A stretch of 44,910 bases of DNA. Origin: Hydrogenophaga sp. (GTDB taxonomy: Bacteria > Pseudomonadota > Gammaproteobacteria > Burkholderiales > Burkholderiaceae_C). The translations under genes and the position numbers were made by a program. A model generated the notes under the pieces. The model ran no database searches. It had not been told where the DNA came from and was given only the letters and a program-made list of their open reading frames with translations. The stretch spans positions 1 through 44,910 of the forward strand of contig NZ_JAHVAB010000089.1 in assembly GCF_019264445.1 (NCBI RefSeq), written 5' to 3'. Below are positions 8,672-18,680 of the stretch, one piece after another. Each line of letters starts with the position of its first letter. Within the stretch, counting starts at the first letter, position 1.

Positions 8672-9088
8672 ATGAAAACCCTGCCCATCCGCCTCACCCC
8701 CGGCCAGGACCTGCGCCCCGCACTCGAAGCGGTGGTGCGCGAACACGGTTGCCAGGCCGCCTTCGTGATCGCCGGGATCGGCAGCCTGAGCGATGCGCGC
8801 ATCCGCTTTGCGGGTGTGGACGAAGCGCAGACGCTGGCGGGCGACACGGAAATCCTGAGCCTTTCCGGCACGGTGGGCGTGGATGGGCAGGGGCACAGCC
8901 ACTCGCACCTGCACATGGCAGTGTCCACCGCCACCGGGGCGGTCTTCGGTGGCCACGTGGTGCCCGGCTGCCGTGTGCGCACCACGGCCGAGGTGTTGCT
9001 GGGCTTGTTGCCTGCGTGGTCGTTCACACGCGAACACGACGCCGCCACCGGCTTTCCCGAGCTGCGGGTGCTCCCTTGCGAGCCTTGA
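8672..9088 (+). CDS. PPC/DUF296 domain protein
   Basis: A 138-residue single-domain protein of the PPC (plants and prokaryotes conserved) family, DUF296. It shows the family core (AAFVIAGIGSLSDARIRF), the histidine-rich GHSHSHLHM motif, which forms a metal site in structures of bacterial members, and GGHVVPGCRVRTTAEV. In plants the domain occurs in AT-hook DNA-binding proteins; the role of the free-standing bacterial protein is not established. It is transcribed alone and ends at the bidirectional terminator shared with rpoD. Confidence 0.85.
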   Translation: MKTLPIRLTPGQDLRPALEAVVREHGCQAAFVIAGIGSLSDARIRFAGVDEAQTLAGDTEILSLSGTVGVDGQGHSHSHLHMAVSTATGAVFGGHVVPGCRVRTTAEVLLGLLPAWSFTREHDAATGFPELRVLPCEP

Positions 9089-9106
9089 GGCGTCGCAGTG
9101 CACCAG

Positions 9107-9135
9107 AAAAAAGGGAGCCCGAAGGCTCCCTTTTT
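9107..9135. terminator. Bidirectional rho-independent terminator
   Basis: GGGAGCC and GGCTCCC pair around a CGAA loop (9120-9123), with six A before and five T after. It therefore works as an A/U-flanked terminator on both strands. It lies between two convergent genes, the PPC protein (plus) and rpoD (minus). Confidence 0.93.
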
Positions 9136-9157
9136 CATGTGACCGACCTTCGCCGGC

Positions 9158-11491
<2,334 letters not shown>

Positions 11492-11592
11492 GAGGACCTC
11501 AAAAAAATGTCGAACTGGAACCGGCAGAACACACAAAAACCGCCAGAAGGCCGCACGAGACGGCGCTTCCCGGTGATTTTTTGGGGCACTAA

Positions 11593-11619
11593 GCCTGCCT
11601 TTCGCCGGAAAGGGCAGGC
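11593..11619 (-). other. Hairpin in the rpoD leader
   Basis: GCCTGCC-TTTC and GAAA-GGGCAGGC pair around GCCG with a one-base bulge. It lies in the 318-base gene-free stretch 11492-11809, within the predicted rpoD leader RNA. No U-run follows on either strand, so it is not a terminator. A second small stem (GCCCC/GGGGC) lies near 11719-11732. Nothing else was recognised in the stretch apart from the promoter. Confidence 0.5.
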
Positions 11620-11782
11620 CCGCAAGCTGTGGGGGCGAACATTTGGTGTGCAGTCCTTGCGGGGGGTTCCGTCGGGCCGGGGAGGTCGCCGAGGTGGCCA
11701 GGAAGGTGTTCCATCTAGCCCCGTTCAGGGGCCGGGCCGATGCCGGAGGTGCTGCTGTCGCGCTTGCGGTGAAAAGCCTTGG

Positions 11783-11813
11783 ATTATACCGCCGGTGGCG
11801 TTTTTGTGGTCAA
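11783..11813 (-). promoter_or_regulatory. rpoD promoter, with -35 box overlapping the dnaG stop codon
   Basis: On the minus strand a perfect TATAAT (11788-11783) is preceded by TTGACC (11813-11808) with a 19-base spacer; TGACCA at 18 bases is the alternative phasing. The TGA within the -35 box is the stop codon of dnaG. Transcription would start near 11776, giving rpoD a leader of about 285 bases. The -10 is strong; the spacer is slightly long. Confidence 0.65.
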
Positions 11814-13786
11814 CGGGCCGTGGTGGCCTTGAGCACCTGCAGCTGGGCATTGACGCGCTTGTAGTCGTCCATGGCCCCGGTTTCGCCCCGTGCCACCCGG
11901 TCGGCCAGATGGCGCGCCTGCTCCTCCAGGGCGTCGCGGCGCAGGCGGTTCATCACGTCGGCCAGTTCGGAGAGCTCGGTGGTGGCGTCGACCCCGAGCG
12001 TGACCTGTTCGGCCTGGGCACAGGCAAAGGCTTCGTGTTCGTGCCCGCGCAGCGCCTCGCGCAGCGCGGCCCAGGGCTGGTGGCCGTGCTCATGGAGCTG
12101 GGCTTCGAGCCAGCCAAACATGGGCCCGTGAGGGGCCGGCAGCTGGGCCAGCAAGGCGTGGTCGTCGGCCGAGAGGTGGTCCCAGGCCTGCATGTTGGCC
12201 AGCAACAGGCCCACGGCGCGGTCCGCACGGCTGCCGCCGGCGCGGCGTGTGCCGAGCATGCGGGGCGGTGGCGGGTCTTTGCGCCATTTGCCATAGCCCT
12301 TGCCGCTGTACTTGCGGGGGGCTTCGCCGCCGTAGCCGCCCTGCGCAGGGGCCGACTCGTAGCCGGAGGGCGCGTAGCTGAAATCGCTGGTGCCGCCGTC
12401 GTAGCCGGCGTCGCGAGGCGGCTGGGGAGCAGGCGCCTGGGCGCCGGTGCGGGGCCCGCGTGAGCCCCCGCCGGCCTGCTGCCACAGCTGCAGCAGGTCG
12501 GCGCTGCCGATGCCGATGCCCGACGCCAGCTCGCCGATCAGCTGGCGCTTGAGCGCGCCATCGGGCAGGGCGCTCCAGAGCGGGCGGGCCTGGCTGGCCA
12601 TGCGGGCACGGCCTTCGGCGGTGCCGAGGTCGCAGTCGGCGCTGGCGGCTTCGATCAGGAAGCGCGAGAGCGGCACGGCGTCTTTCACGCACTGGGCGAA
12701 GGCGGCTTCGCCGTTGGCGCGGATGAAGCTGTCCGGGTCGTGCTCGGCCGGCAGAAAGAGGAACTTCACGCTGCGCGTGTCGGTGGCCAGGGGCAGGGCG
12801 GCGTCGAGCGCCTTGCGCGCGGCGCGTCGGCCAGCGCCGTCGCCGTCAAAGCTGAAGACCACCGTGTCGGTGAAGCGAAAGAGCTTCTGCACGTGGTCGG
12901 GGGTGCAGGCGGTGCCCAGCGTGGCCACGGCGTTGGCAAAGCCCAGCTGGGCCAGGGCCACCACGTCCATGTAGCCCTCGGTGACGAGCGCGTAGCCGGC
13001 CACGCGGATGGCGGTGCGGCCTTCGAACAGGCCGTAGAGCTCGCGGCCCTTGCTGAACACCGGAGTTTCGGGGGAGTTGAGGTACTTCGGCTCGCCCTTG
13101 TCGAGCACGCGCCCGCCAAAGCCGATGCACTCGCCCTTGACGTTGCGGATCGGGAACATGATGCGGTCGCGGAAACGGTCGTAGCGCTTGGACTGGCCGT
13201 CCGCGCCCTTCTCGTCTTCGTGCTCGATCACCATGCCCGACTCGACCAGCAGCGGCTCCTGATAGTCCGGGAACACGCTGGCCAGGGCGCGCCAGCCTTC
13301 GGGCGCATAGCCCATGCCGAAGGTCTTGGCGATCTGGCCCGACAGGCCGCGCCCTTTGAGGTACTGCACCGCCCGCGGGCTGGCCTTGAGCTGTTTGGCG
13401 TAGGCCTGTGCGGCTTTCTCCAGCACGTCGGTGAGCGTGGCCTGCTTCTGCCGTTGCTGCGCCGCGCGCTCGCGGTCTTGCGGCGAGGCGTCGTCTTCGG
13501 GCACCTGCATGCCGGTTTGCTGGGCGAGGTCTTTCACGGCTTCAATGAAGCTCATGCCCGCGTGCTCCATGAGGAAGCCGATGGCATTGCCGTTGGCCCC
13601 GCAGCCGAAGCAGTGATAGAACTGCTTGGTCGGGCTGACGCTGAAAGAGGGCGACTTTTCGCCGTGGAACGGGCACAGCCCCATCAGGTTCGCGCCGCCC
13701 TTCTTGAGCTGCACGTAGCGGCCCACCACGTCGACCACGTCGACGCGGTTGAGCAGTTCCTGGATGAAAGTCTGGGGGATGGCCAT
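11810..13786 (-). CDS. dnaG: DNA primase DnaG
   Basis: A 658-residue replicative primase that makes RNA primers for lagging-strand synthesis. The N-terminal zinc-binding domain has CPFHGEKSPSF then YHCFGCGANG. The catalytic core has the TOPRIM acid motifs (VTEGYMDVVAL and FSFDGDGAGRRAARKA). A Gly/Pro/Tyr-rich linker (about 440-520) precedes the C-terminal DnaB-interacting region. The ATG at 13786 (MAIPQTFIQ) gives the standard N terminus; a TTG at 13801 in the same frame is less likely. No strong ribosome-binding site is visible. It sits between ggt and rpoD; rpsU, which often precedes dnaG, is absent. Confidence 0.96.
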   Translation of the reverse strand: MAIPQTFIQELLNRVDVVDVVGRYVQLKKGGANLMGLCPFHGEKSPSFSVSPTKQFYHCFGCGANGNAIGFLMEHAGMSFIEAVKDLAQQTGMQVPEDDASPQDRERAAQQRQKQATLTDVLEKAAQAYAKQLKASPRAVQYLKGRGLSGQIAKTFGMGYAPEGWRALASVFPDYQEPLLVESGMVIEHEDEKGADGQSKRYDRFRDRIMFPIRNVKGECIGFGGRVLDKGEPKYLNSPETPVFSKGRELYGLFEGRTAIRVAGYALVTEGYMDVVALAQLGFANAVATLGTACTPDHVQKLFRFTDTVVFSFDGDGAGRRAARKALDAALPLATDTRSVKFLFLPAEHDPDSFIRANGEAAFAQCVKDAVPLSRFLIEAASADCDLGTAEGRARMASQARPLWSALPDGALKRQLIGELASGIGIGSADLLQLWQQAGGGSRGPRTGAQAPAPQPPRDAGYDGGTSDFSYAPSGYESAPAQGGYGGEAPRKYSGKGYGKWRKDPPPPRMLGTRRAGGSRADRAVGLLLANMQAWDHLSADDHALLAQLPAPHGPMFGWLEAQLHEHGHQPWAALREALRGHEHEAFACAQAEQVTLGVDATTELSELADVMNRLRRDALEEQARHLADRVARGETGAMDDYKRVNAQLQVLKATTAR

Positions 13787-13816
13787 GGCGGGGGGTGCCA
13801 AGCTTAACGCCGTGCC

Positions 13817-15688
13817 TCAATCCCCGGCGACGATGCCCTCGCGGCGCGGGTCTGCACCCCCCAGCCAGACGCGCTGGCCCCCCTGCTGACCGCGCACCAG
13901 CGCCTGCAGGCCGCTGGTCATGGCGGTTTCTTCCACGGTGTGGCCGCGCTGCCGCAGGTGGGCCACGGTGGCGGCGGGAAAGCGCTTGTCTTCCAGCAGC
14001 ACCGGCCCGCCCAGCGTGCCGAAGTTGGGCAGGTCGATGGCCGCTTGCGGCGACAGCCCGCCTTGCAAGGTGGCCAGCAGCGTCTTGGCCGTGAAGTGAA
14101 TGATGAGTGCCCCGCCCGGGCTGCCGGCGCTCATGAGCAGCTCGCCGCTGCCCTGGTCGAACACCAGCGTGGGCGACATGGACGAGCGCGGCCGCTTGCC
14201 GGGCTCCACGCGGTTGGCCACAGGACGGCCTTGCGCATCGGCGGGCGTGAGGCTGAAGTCGGTGAGCTCGTTGTTGAGCAGGAAGCCGCCCGGGCGCGAG
14301 GGGTTTGTGCTGACCATCATCCGCGAGCCGAAGCCGGCCTCGATGGTGGTGGTCATGGCCAGCGCGTTGCCCCAGCGGTCGGTGATGCTGATGTGGCTGG
14401 TGCCGTACTCGGGCTGCTCGGGCATGCGCGCCCACGCGCTCGGCGCGCCACCGGGCTGGCCCGGGATGGCCTGCGGTGCCCGCGCGGGCGTGATGCTGCG
14501 GGCGCGCTCGTCGAGGTAGCGCGGCGCGAGCAGGCTCTGCCATGCGCCACCGGGCGCAGCGACGAAGTCGGGATCGGCGAGGTACTGCGCGCGGTCGGCA
14601 AACGCCAGGCGCGACGCTTCCATGTAGGTGTGCAGCCAGTCCGCGTCGGGCACGCCGGCCAGCGGTTGCGCACCCTGCGGCGTGCGCGCCATCAGGCCGA
14701 GAATTTGCCCGACCGCCACCGCGCCCGAACTGGGCGGCGGAAAGCCGCAGATGCGCAAGGCCCGGGCCGCGGCACGGTGGTCAAAGCACAGGGCTTCGCG
14801 CTCCCTGGGCTGGTATCGCTTCAGATCGTCGAGCGAGAGCGTGCCGGGGCGCAGCGGGTGCTGCTGCACCTTGGCCACGATGGCGCGTGCCACCGGCCCT
14901 TCGTGCAGGGCCAGCGGGCCGATGGCGGCGATGTTGCGCAGCACCTCGGCCAGCTCGGGGTTGCGCAGCACATGGCCCACAGGATGAGGTGTGCCATCGG
15001 GTCGGAAGAAATAGGCCGCAGCCACGGGGTCGGCCTTGAGCGCGGTTTCCTGCGAGAGCAGGGTGTGCAGCCGCGGGCTCACGGCAAAGCCGCGCTCGGC
15101 CAGCGCAATGGCCGGCTCGAACAGGCGCGACCACGGGAGCTTGCCGTGCTGGCGGTGCGCCAGCGCCAGCATGGCCACTGCGCCGGGCACGCCCACGGAA
15201 AGGCCCGACGCCACCGCCTCGGCGAAGGGCAGGGGCTTGCCGTCGGGCCGCAGGAAGAGCTGCGGCGTGGCCGCTGCGGGCGCGGTTTCGCGGCCGTCGA
15301 AGGCCTGCACGCGCTGCCCGTCAAAGTGCAGCAGGAACGCGCCACCGCCGATGCCGCTGGATTGCGGCTCCACCAGCGTGAGCACCATCTGCACGGCGAT
15401 GGCCGCGTCCACCGCGCTGCCACCTGCGCGCAGGATCTGCGCTCCGGCTTCCGTGGCCAGCGGGTTGGCGGCCGCCACCGCGTGCTGCCGGAAGGTCCAC
15501 CCCGGTTTTGCCGTGAGGCCGGAGGCGCCTTCGGGTGGTGTGGCTTGCGGGGCCGCAGGGGGCACAGCGCCGGGTGGCGTGGCGCAGGCCGCCAGCCAGA
15601 CGGCCAGCATGCAGGGCAGCCCTTGCCAAAGCCGCCGGGGCGCACGGGCAGGGCGAGTGGGGTGCTGGATGGGGGTGTGGTTCGGCAT
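13817..15688 (-). CDS. ggt: Gamma-glutamyltransferase (glutathione hydrolase), lipoprotein form
   Basis: A 623-residue N-terminal nucleophile hydrolase that cleaves the gamma-glutamyl bond of glutathione in the periplasm. The signal peptide ends in WLAACATPPG, a lipobox at Cys35, so it is probably membrane-anchored. Motifs include AAANPLATEAGAQILRAGGSAVDAA, given here as the block at 72-96, the SSGIGGGAFLL block, and the autocleavage site before Thr430 in EYGTSHISITD, which yields the small subunit. GSPGG in the small subunit matches the glycine-rich oxyanion region. It is upstream of dnaG on the same strand, separated by only 30 bases. Confidence 0.93.
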   Translation of the reverse strand: MPNHTPIQHPTRPARAPRRLWQGLPCMLAVWLAACATPPGAVPPAAPQATPPEGASGLTAKPGWTFRQHAVAAANPLATEAGAQILRAGGSAVDAAIAVQMVLTLVEPQSSGIGGGAFLLHFDGQRVQAFDGRETAPAAATPQLFLRPDGKPLPFAEAVASGLSVGVPGAVAMLALAHRQHGKLPWSRLFEPAIALAERGFAVSPRLHTLLSQETALKADPVAAAYFFRPDGTPHPVGHVLRNPELAEVLRNIAAIGPLALHEGPVARAIVAKVQQHPLRPGTLSLDDLKRYQPREREALCFDHRAAARALRICGFPPPSSGAVAVGQILGLMARTPQGAQPLAGVPDADWLHTYMEASRLAFADRAQYLADPDFVAAPGGAWQSLLAPRYLDERARSITPARAPQAIPGQPGGAPSAWARMPEQPEYGTSHISITDRWGNALAMTTTIEAGFGSRMMVSTNPSRPGGFLLNNELTDFSLTPADAQGRPVANRVEPGKRPRSSMSPTLVFDQGSGELLMSAGSPGGALIIHFTAKTLLATLQGGLSPQAAIDLPNFGTLGGPVLLEDKRFPAATVAHLRQRGHTVEETAMTSGLQALVRGQQGGQRVWLGGADPRREGIVAGD

Positions 15689-15741
15689 GGCGGTGCAGCT
15701 GGGTGAATGAGGGTGGGAGGGACGTGGGGCGTTGAGGCTGT

Positions 15742-16533
15742 TCAGCCTTTGCCCAGGGGAGGGCGTCCAAACAGGCTGGAGCCGTTGCTGATGGGGCCGA
15801 GTTCGGCAGCGGCGGCCAGCAGCGCTGGAGCCAGCTCGCGCATGCGGGCTGCGCTCAGGCGCGAGCGCGGCCCTGCAATGCTGATGACGCCAATGGCCTC
15901 CTTGCGCCGCATCACGGGCGCGCCCATGGCGTTCATCCCGGGTGCAAACACCTCTTCGATCATGGAGTGGCCGCGCACGCGCGCCGCGTGCAGGAAGCCC
16001 AGCAGCGCCTTCACCGTGGTGGGGGCTTTCGGCCCGTATTGCGCCGGCGCGCCAAAGCCCTGCCGCGCCACGAGTTCTACCGCGCGTTCATCGCTCAGGG
16101 TGAGCAGCCAGGCGTGGCCCGAGGCGGTGCAGGAGAGGCGCGCGTCCATGCCCATGTCGGGGTCGTAGCGCAGCCCCTGCCGCGTGCCTTGTGACTTGGC
16201 CACCCATGTCAGGCGGTCCTCATCCACGATGGAGAGGCGAACCAGCTCGCCGGACTTGTGCGCCAGCCGCTCCAGCAGCGGCTCGGCGATGTCGACGATG
16301 CCCGCATGGCTGAGGTACCCCAGGCCGAGCGATACGACCTTGGTGGTGAGCATGTAGTCGCCCTGTTTGTGGGCCTGCCGCACATAGCCGCGGCGCTGCA
16401 ACTCCACCAGCAGGCGGTGGCAGGCGCTCAGGGGCATGTCGAGCTCGGACGCCATCAGGGCCAGCGGCAGGCCGCCCGGGTGGTCGGCCAGGTGTTCGAG
16501 CAACGTCAGTCCACGGTCGAGGGCAAGGCTCAT
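15742..16533 (-). CDS. IclR-family transcriptional regulator
   Basis: A 263-residue regulator with an N-terminal winged helix (about 1-60: LTLLEHLADHPGGLPLALMASELDMPLSA region) and a C-terminal IclR effector domain (about 75-250) containing the SCTASGHAWLL segment typical of the ligand pocket. The start at 16533 (MSLALDRGL) is supported by GGAGA a few bases upstream; the frame is open 30 codons further into the divergent promoter region. It is transcribed away from the aroQ-TRAP-aroE operon and very likely controls it in response to the imported compound or a metabolite. Confidence 0.9.
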   Translation of the reverse strand: MSLALDRGLTLLEHLADHPGGLPLALMASELDMPLSACHRLLVELQRRGYVRQAHKQGDYMLTTKVVSLGLGYLSHAGIVDIAEPLLERLAHKSGELVRLSIVDEDRLTWVAKSQGTRQGLRYDPDMGMDARLSCTASGHAWLLTLSDERAVELVARQGFGAPAQYGPKAPTTVKALLGFLHAARVRGHSMIEEVFAPGMNAMGAPVMRRKEAIGVISIAGPRSRLSAARMRELAPALLAAAAELGPISNGSSLFGRPPLGKG

Positions 16534-16564
16534 GGCGTCTCCAGTTTTTGTAATGAGGAATGTG

Positions 16565-16579
16565 TTTCCAGTTTGGAAA
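16565..16579. promoter_or_regulatory. Probable IclR-type operator
   Basis: TTTCCA-GTT-TGGAAA is a perfect dyad between the divergent iclR-type and aroQ-like genes. Its half sites are the same as those of the E. coli IclR box (TGGAAAT-N-ATTTCCA) in inverted order. A second GGAA...TTCC pairing overlaps it on the left. It lies 34 bases from each start, well placed to control both directions. Confidence 0.65.
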
Positions 16580-16612
16580 GATTGTCCCACCATGGCCCAA
16601 GAATCCGTGCAC

Positions 16613-17062
16613 ATGAACGACACCTTCTACATCCTCAACGGCCCAAACCTCAATCTGCTGGGCGTTCGTGAGCCACACCTGTACGGCGGCACGACGCTGG
16701 CGCAGGTGCAGCAGATGTGCGAGCGGGTCACGGCGGAGCTGGGCTACCGGTGCGAGTTCCGCCAGTCCAACCACGAAGGTGTGCTGGTGGACTGGGTGCA
16801 GGAGGCGCGCGAGAAGGCCGCGGCGGTGGTGATCAATCCGGCGGGCCTGTCGTTTCGGTCCATCCCGCTGCTCGACGCGCTCAAGACGCTTGACCAGCCC
16901 CTGGCCGAGGTGCACATCACCAACATCCACCGCCGCGATCCGCTTTACCAGCATTCGCTGATCTCGCTCGCGGCCACCGGCGTGATCTGCGGCTTTGGCC
17001 CGTTTGGCTACGAGCTCGCCCTTCGCGCGGTGGCGCAGCGCCTGGCGCTGGTGGCCGCCTGA
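16613..17062 (+). CDS. Type II 3-dehydroquinate dehydratase homologue with altered substrate site
   Basis: A 149-residue protein of the AroQ/DHQase II fold (FYILNGPNLNLLGVREPHLYG). The catalytic Arg19 and Tyr24 are kept, as are Asn75 and Arg108. However, the conserved THTS segment is SFRS, putting Phe at the position of His81, the conserved EEFR is DPLY, putting Tyr at Arg112, and Ser103 is Thr (Mycobacterium tuberculosis numbering, which coincides). These residues contact the substrate in characterised enzymes, so activity on dehydroquinate is doubtful. It leads an operon with a TRAP transporter and an AroE-like gene. The start could also be the ATG at 16592 (seven residues longer). Confidence 0.85.
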   Translation: MNDTFYILNGPNLNLLGVREPHLYGGTTLAQVQQMCERVTAELGYRCEFRQSNHEGVLVDWVQEAREKAAAVVINPAGLSFRSIPLLDALKTLDQPLAEVHITNIHRRDPLYQHSLISLAATGVICGFGPFGYELALRAVAQRLALVAA

Positions 17063-17110
17063 GGTTCTGTTTTTCCGGTTCTCATCCCACACACAACAGG
17101 AGACATCACC

Positions 17111-18100
17111 ATGAACGTTCAACCCAACCGCCGCGCAGCCCTGCAAGCCGGTGCCGCGCTGGCGGGCGCCTCACTGGTGCCCGCCTGGGCGCAGGCCCAG
17201 CCCACGCTGCGCTTTGCTGCCGTGTTCTCCGACAAGGACATTCGCGCCGACATGATGAAGATGCTGGCCAAGGACATCGAGGCCGACTTCAAGGTGGAGG
17301 TGTTTCTCAACTCCACGCTGTTTCGCCAGGGCACCGAGCTGGTGGCGCTGCAGCGCGACAACCTCGAGATGGGCAACGTCGGCCCGCAGGACATCTCCAA
17401 GCAGATTCCCGCCTGGTCGTTGCTGACGTCGGCCTACCTGTTTCGCGATGCCAACCACCTCACCAACTTCTTCGCCAGCGACATGGGTGCGCAGATGAAG
17501 AAGATGGTGGAAGACCAGCTCAAGGTGAAGGTGCTCGGCCCCACCTTTTTCGGCACGCGCCAGGTGGGGTTGAAGACGAAGAAGAAGATCAACGTGCCGG
17601 CCGATCTGGCGGGCGTGAAGCTGCGCATGCCCCCGGGCGACAGCTGGCAGCTGCTGGGCCGATCCATCGGCGCCAACCCCACGCCCATGGCCTACGCCGA
17701 GACCTACACGGGCCTGCAGACGGGCGCCATCGACGGTCAGGACAATCCGCTGCCCAACGTGCAGAACATGAAGTTCTACGAGGTGATGTCGCAGATCGTG
17801 CTGACCTCGCACCTGGTGGGCTACGACCTGCTCACGCTCAACATGAAGGTGTGGCAGGGCATGTCTCCCGCCCGGCAGAAGGCCTTTCAGGCTGCGGCCG
17901 ACAAGGCGATTGCGTGGAGCACGGCCGAGCACCTCAAGCGTGAGAAAGAACTGGCCGACGGCTTCAAGAGCCAGGGCCTGGACGTGTACACGCCCAACAT
18001 TGCCGCCTTCCGCGAGCACGCGCAAAAGGTCTACCTGGCATCGGACGAAGCCAAGCAGTGGCCCGCCGGCATGCTGGACAAGATCAACGCGATGAAATAG
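17111..18100 (+). CDS. TRAP transporter substrate-binding protein (DctP family)
   Basis: A 329-residue periplasmic binding protein. The signal peptide has twin arginines (NRRAALQAG) and a cleavage site after AWAQA, so Tat export is possible. The mature protein follows the DctP pattern: LRFAAVFSDKD, FLNSTLFRQGTELVALQ, and LAGVKLRMP with Arg172 at the position that binds the ligand carboxylate. GGAGA lies upstream of the ATG. The ligand should be an organic acid; the flanking AroQ-like and AroE-like genes suggest a cyclic polyol acid related to quinate or shikimate. It forms a complete transporter with the next two genes. Confidence 0.92.
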   Translation: MNVQPNRRAALQAGAALAGASLVPAWAQAQPTLRFAAVFSDKDIRADMMKMLAKDIEADFKVEVFLNSTLFRQGTELVALQRDNLEMGNVGPQDISKQIPAWSLLTSAYLFRDANHLTNFFASDMGAQMKKMVEDQLKVKVLGPTFFGTRQVGLKTKKKINVPADLAGVKLRMPPGDSWQLLGRSIGANPTPMAYAETYTGLQTGAIDGQDNPLPNVQNMKFYEVMSQIVLTSHLVGYDLLTLNMKVWQGMSPARQKAFQAAADKAIAWSTAEHLKREKELADGFKSQGLDVYTPNIAAFREHAQKVYLASDEAKQWPAGMLDKINAMK

Positions 18101-18176
18101 AACGCTCCCGCACTGCGCCTTGCGCGGTGTCTGCGGGTGGCACTTATCCATGCGGCATTTTTTTGAAGCCTTCCGA

Positions 18177-18680
18177 ATGACTCCCCTGCGCCCGCTCTCC
18201 CGTTTTGCCGAGTTCGTCGCGGCCGGCCTGCTGGCCATCATCTTCGTGGCGTTCATCGTCCAGATCGCGCTGCGCTACCTCTTCAACTGGCCCGTGGGCT
18301 GGACCACCGAGGTGTCGCTGCTGGCGTGGTTGTGGCTGGTGCTGTGGGGCGCCGCCTTCGTGCTGAAAGATCACGAGGAAATCCGCATCGACTTCATTTC
18401 GGGTGGGGCGGGCCGGCGCACGCGCATCGGCATGGGCGTCGTCGGTTCGGTCAGCGTCATCGTGCTGTTCGGCATGCAGTTGCCCGCGGCCTACGACTAC
18501 GTGAGCTTCATGAAGGTGGAGAAAAGCTCCTACCTCAACACGCGCTTTGACGTGCTGTTTTCGATCTATCTCGTCTTCTCGGTGGCGGTGATCGCACGCC
18601 ATGCCTGGAACCTTGTGCAGCTGCTGCGGGGCAAAGAACCCGCGGCGGCACCCTCTGACCACACCAGCTCTCCCCTGTGA
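18177..18680 (+). CDS. TRAP transporter small permease (DctQ family)
   Basis: A protein of 167 residues with four predicted membrane helices (roughly 10-32, 45-65, 83-102 and 124-146), characteristic of the DctQ subunit. The segment ALRYLFNWPVGWTTEVSLLAW matches the family. The start at 18177 (MTPLRPLS) is chosen for GAAG a few bases upstream; an ATG at 18150 would add nine residues. Its stop overlaps the GTG of the large permease by four bases. Confidence 0.88.
   Translation: MTPLRPLSRFAEFVAAGLLAIIFVAFIVQIALRYLFNWPVGWTTEVSLLAWLWLVLWGAAFVLKDHEEIRIDFISGGAGRRTRIGMGVVGSVSVIVLFGMQLPAAYDYVSFMKVEKSSYLNTRFDVLFSIYLVFSVAVIARHAWNLVQLLRGKEPAAAPSDHTSSPL

Noticed and set aside
11593..11619. Hairpin in the rpoD leader as a terminator of dnaG.
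   Set aside because: No U-run on either strand, and it is inside the predicted rpoD transcript.
13940..15706. Long plus-strand open frame opposite ggt.
   Set aside because: Antisense to a complete gamma-glutamyltransferase with an intact catalytic Thr; the composition is Arg/Gly/His-rich and matches no family.
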